64,000 nt of DNA from Primulina eburnea (taxonomy: Eukaryota > Streptophyta > Magnoliopsida > Lamiales > Gesneriaceae), in the NCBI RefSeq assembly GCF_022965805.1, contig NC_133101.1, positions 23,274,868-23,338,867 of the forward strand. Direction: 5' to 3'. Below the pieces are notes generated by a model, which had not been told where the DNA came from, ran no database searches, and saw only the letters and a program-made list of their open reading frames with translations. Of the stretch, positions 60,381 through 64,000 are shown one piece after another (the first letter of the stretch is position 1; each line of letters starts with the position of its first letter). Position numbers and translations under genes: made by a program.

Positions 60381-62284
60381 AAAATTGCCCTTATATTATT
60401 CAACTTATTTACTTATCCAATAATTAATTTTTTATTACCTATTAATCACACAAATTCGTTAAATATTTAAATTTGTAGTTATTTATTCCCCAAAAAAATT
60501 AAAAATTTAAGTCTTGTATCTATATCTATATTCTATATCATATATATAAAGCATGAGAATTTAGTGGTTGGACACTGCATAAGTTTGAATATAGAAGTTG
60601 TAGCTTAAACCACATACTTAAATAACCCCATATTTTTAAAGTTTTTTTTTAATAAAAAATCAGAAGCGATTTTGGAGTTTGGATAAATATTGAAAATGCT
60701 TTTGTTTTTATTTTAAAATAGAAGCAGAAGCTAAAACTCAAAAGCCATAAATTTTAGATTCTAAAAAATAGTAAATCTTTTATGAGACAGGCCCAAGAAT
60801 TTATATTCTTAAGATGGGTAGATCGGTCAATATATGTTGCAGAAATAATATTTTGACATAAAAAATAATATTTTTTCGCGGGTTAAATCGGATAAAAAAT
60901 TCGTCTCACAAAATTGTCTAAAAAATACTTGTCAAGTACGCTTTTGAAAACAGTTTTTGTAACCAAACAATATACACTTTTTCAAAAAAGTTTTTATTTC
61001 TTTTTTTAAAAAATGTTTTAAGTTCATTTATTTGTCCAATCAAAGAAATTTTATGTGACACCAATTAAAATTTACAAAAATACTCTTGCCCACTTAAAAA
61101 TGTATTATTTTTTTTCTTTCAATCAAATATATAAAAAAAACATTTTTCAATAAATTTATAATTGACACATAACTATCATATATCATCAACTTTTTAAACT
61201 TAAAAAATCCATACATTATCTATAAAATTATAACTATTTTAATGTAATAATAATTTTTTTTGAAAAACAATTACATGTTGACCAATAAAAACTTACAAAC
61301 AATGACAATAACAAATATTTTCAGTATACATGTTCACGGTTTTATATAAAAATTAATTAAACTTCAAAAATAATTATTGAATTATCAAAAAAAATTTATT
61401 GTCAGAAAACCAACTAGATAACAAATTTTAGCACTATTAATTATTATTCATTATTCACAATAAGTATAAACATGAAATACGTGCTCAATAGTAATAATTG
61501 ATTTCTTCAAATTTGTGATAAAACAAAATAAATAACTATTGAAATGGTTTCTAAAGAGAAAACTAACATATTTTTATTTTTTGATGGAAATCCTCAACTC
61601 TCGTTATTCTAAATCCTCGGTTTCCCCTTCCAGTACCGTGAGTGTTTTGGAGTGTGCTGTCCAATATGCACCCTTTGCATTCAGCTCTTGACAATGATTT
61701 ACGCATCCAGTCACATAGTTCTAGAGTCTGGACTCCATATTTTGTTTTCATCCCTTATTGAAACTTCGTGTTTTTCCAAAGCTGTGCTATGACTGAGCAA
61801 CGGAATAATGAATGAGTGGTTGTATCCATTCCATGTCCCCAAAGCTGGCAGTGCTCATCTACGCGCCCAAACGCAGCGGAAGTTTAAAATTTTTATTTAT
61901 TTTGACAATCAAAATACATTAGACACTCGTATGGTTTTTATAAACATTCCTAGGATGTTAGAAAATTTATACTTTTTATGAATTTTTCACTTGGCTCCAA
62001 CTACTCCGGTATTAGCGGAAGTAGCTCTTGTTGTAAATCCCTACGAACTCCTAATCCGGTCCACGACTGGAATATTTGTTTCTCTTCTAAATTGCACTAG
62101 AAATTTTAGAAGATATTTTTCGTAGAGATAGAACAAAATTTGGTTCAAAACCTTTTGAGAGCAAAAAAGAATGCCGATGGAAAAATTCTCCTTGTTCAAA
62201 ACTGAAAGTTCTGTTTCCACAGTGTCTGTGTGAGTTGAGAGTGAGTGTTGTGTGTTTCAGAATATAGGTGTTGTGCGTAGGTGT
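60381..62284. other. AT-rich intergenic DNA, no gene recognised
   Basis: Long A/T runs and no convincing coding frame. 60785-60925 resembles the end of a short dispersed repeat with a GTGAGACG-type terminus. A CGCAGCGGAAGTTTAAAA word at 61872 parallels TGCAGCGGAAGTTATAAT at 62304, so a second copy of the F-type LTR end may be present near 61860. Confidence 0.4.
60785..60925. repeat. Candidate short dispersed repeat with GAGACG-type end
   Basis: Between TTTATGAGACAGGCC and AAATTCGTCTCACAAAA lies a GACATAAAAAATAATATTTT motif. This resembles a short repeat I associate with Lamiales genomes. No target duplication determined. Confidence 0.35.
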
Positions 62285-62956
62285 TGTAACACCCACGACA
62301 ACATGCAGCGGAAGTTATAATTTTAACACATCTATACGAAGCTGGAATAACGATAATAATAAGAGAGACGAGATATAAATTATGCACAAGTATCAAATAC
62401 TTGTGCGGTGCCTCAGGGAAAAATAATTCACTAGAAAAACTTGTAAGTTTACAAAAAACAATACTAGTGAAAGAATCAAACAACTCCCTTATAAAGGCGA
62501 GTAACAAATTGCATCCTACACCTCTAACAAACTGTATAACAAAACTATATCGGATGCATCAACCGAGAAGTGAAAAAAAATCTTCAACACTCAACACACT
62601 AATCAACACCGTGATTAGGTGTTGTCTTCGGATGTTGCCAGCACTTCACAGCAACACGTTATCAATCACGAGATGGCTACAGTCTCGAAAAGCTCTTCAA
62701 ACTCCTTCGTAGGTCGCACTCTCCTCTGTTTCTCACTTGACCTATTAAAGCACCCGCCGAGTTTTATTAGAAACAAACTCCTTTTAAAACAAAGATCTCA
62801 TATCTTCAAGATATAAGATTCCATATATCAAAGATATTATGGCTCTCAAATCTACACGAGATCGCATCATAAATTAAAGATTATTCTCAAGTCTAGAAAG
62901 ACAAAACATTAGAGATATTAATAAGGAAATTATATCAAGGAATTTAATTCCTTTCA
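62285..62956 (-). mobile_element. 3' LTR of element F (minus strand)
   Basis: On the minus strand it starts TGAAAGGAATTAAATTCC (62956), next to a polypurine tract, and ends GGGTGTTACA (62285). It is 672 bases long. A perfect ten-base hairpin lies at 62384-62406. The 5' LTR would be outside the window, so a target duplication cannot be tested. Confidence 0.65.
62384..62406. promoter_or_regulatory. Perfect 10-base hairpin in LTR F
   Basis: GCACAAGTAT, three-base loop CAA, ATACTTGTGC. It could structure the transcript near its end; function not known. Confidence 0.6.
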
Positions 62957-63075
62957 ATCTCCCCCTTTTTGCCTTTCTGGACAAAACACCCCAACATAGT
63001 TATACAGCTCGACTCCCCCTGAATTAGTCGATCAATGACTCAGCCAACTTTAGTTGACTCCCCCTGAATTCGACC
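62957..63075 (-). other. Polypurine tract region of element F
   Basis: AAAAAGGGGGAGATT at 62957-62970 abuts the LTR. Two further TTCAGGGGGAGTC blocks lie at about 63013-63026 and 63059-63072, a clustered arrangement seen in some copia elements. Confidence 0.7.
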
Positions 63076-63244
63076 GGGAAACCTTTCCTGAAATCAAACA
63101 TCAGTGTTGTATGTTAGATGTTATAGCACTCGAATCACAACATCGAAAAACAGTTCATTAATTAGGGAAAGTTAACATCAGAGAAAATGCAAATACTTAT
63201 TAATAACTACAGCCATAAAACAAAACTCAAACTATCTCAAACTC

Positions 63245-64000
63245 TCATTCTCCATTGTTACTGCCATCATCATTATCATCAGTCAGTTTAGCTCCACTGG
63301 TGCCGGCTGTATTATCTCCACCTTTTTGTCCAGAATGGATACCCGCAGCAAGTAGAAGCTCATAATCTGCCACTTGATGTTCGTAATGATCAATGGTCGC
63401 TTTGGCATTTGCAATCTGTTGCCGACCATAGGCAATCTGCTCGCGAATGTAGGAGAGAGATAATGTAACATAACCAGGAGGAGGAGGTGCAGGGGGCAGG
63501 CTAGTCAAATCAGGCAGAGATTCCGATGTTTCATTAGCAGTGTTGCCAACATCCGGAGCAACACTGGACAGTAGCCAGGGTAAATCAATCTTTCTGTTTC
63601 CCTTAAAGTATGCCGGAGAGATCTTCAGGGAGTCTCTAACAGGGCAGAGATCTTCATTTATATCTGGAATGAATCCTTGAGACTCCAGGATGCCATAGAT
63701 CAGTGAGGGATATGGCAGTTTAGTTTTCTTGAAGTCCCCCTCAGCATGTTGCAGTGCTGTTGTGAAGACCAGCCTCCCAAAATTAAAGGCCCTTCCAGTG
63801 CCAATGTCAAACAGTACCAGGGCTTGTGTTCTGGTCACAGCGGTGGAATTTGTCGACGGCGTCCAATTCCAGATGGAAGTCTTATGTAGAACGGAGTAAA
63901 AAGAAGTGAGATTAGCAGCACTCAGTTTCTTAGGATAGTCGGGAAACACTTTGATCACACCTCCAGTCAGCACGGAGGTTACAGCATGGATGTCAAGATC
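63245..64000 (-). CDS. 'Putative plant transposon protein'-like ORF, N-terminus outside window
   Basis: The frame is open from the window edge to the stop at 63245, 251 codons, with no credible start inside; the first Met-like codon at 63973 is a GTG. Residues from about 63880 to 63700 include TRTQALVLFDIGTGRAFNFG and KLPYPSLIYGILESQGF. These resemble the domain annotated in plants as putative plant transposon protein (PF20167 by memory). A Pro-rich linker, a short helical coiled-coil-like segment (about 63470-63360) and an acidic Asn/Asp/Gly tail follow. It lies 290 bases upstream of a polypurine tract and LTR, which places it at the 3' end of an LTR element. Biochemical role unknown. Confidence 0.6.
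   Translation of the reverse strand, partial: DLDIHAVTSVLTGGVIKVFPDYPKKLSAANLTSFYSVLHKTSIWNWTPSTNSTAVTRTQALVLFDIGTGRAFNFGRLVFTTALQHAEGDFKKTKLPYPSLIYGILESQGFIPDINEDLCPVRDSLKISPAYFKGNRKIDLPWLLSSVAPDVGNTANETSESLPDLTSLPPAPPPPGYVTLSLSYIREQIAYGRQQIANAKATIDHYEHQVADYELLLAAGIHSGQKGGDNTAGTSGAKLTDDNDDGSNNGE

Overview
The window is repeat-dominated nuclear DNA of a flowering plant. There is no bacterial or organellar gene content and I see no ordinary host gene. Nearly everything recognisable is a transposable element, usually broken and often nested. The wording of the Ty3/gypsy polyproteins resembles retroelement proteins I associate with Lamiales (for example Gesneriaceae); this is an impression from memory, not a search result.

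Layout. 1-952 is a minus-strand LTR of a family (here 'LTR family B') that carries an array of CGCATATGCG palindromes; it cuts into a minus-strand Ty3/gypsy element (A, 953-6732: pol, protease, gag, PBS, 5' LTR). 7552-9573 holds copia-like LTR sequence and a broken copia gag. It is cut by a minus-strand copia LTR (J, 9574-10990), whose internal end abuts a minus-strand gypsy LTR fragment (I, 11251-13533). 13534-22356 is a non-autonomous gypsy-type element (B) with 2.5-kb LTRs and a broken gag but no pol. 22856-25126 is a solo LTR of a relative of B with a perfect GTATA target duplication. It sits in the 3' LTR of a minus-strand gypsy element (G) whose pol fills 25728-28999. 29010-29599 is a B-like LTR tail, and 29600-32121 is another minus-strand gypsy LTR (H).

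32122 to about 37500 is a decayed endogenous pararetrovirus (Caulimoviridae-like RT/RNase H). It is interrupted by a copia solo LTR (33520-35071, TSD ATCAA) and a non-autonomous CACTA transposon (35916-37373, TSD TCT). From about 37838 to 59885 lies one large plus-strand gypsy element (C). It contains a copia-type element (E, 39225-50213, TSD ATAGG), a minus-strand copia solo LTR (50417-51806, TSD CCCCT) and a copia solo LTR (58347-59791, near-TSD). E itself contains a coding-free gypsy element with 2.9-kb LTRs (D, 41267-48416, TSD CTATT). Insertion order is therefore readable: C, then E, then D.

59886-62284 is AT-rich, mostly unassigned DNA. 62285-64000 is the 3' end of a minus-strand LTR element with an open reading frame that looks like the 'putative plant transposon protein' family.

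How the parts relate: elements B, D and E lack pol and could only have moved using proteins from relatives. A, C and G have gag and/or pol of the matching type, but all copies here carry stops or frameshifts. The most unusual feature is the B-family LTR. It has a swappable palindromic cassette just upstream of its TATA-like stretch and an eight-unit tandem array further downstream.
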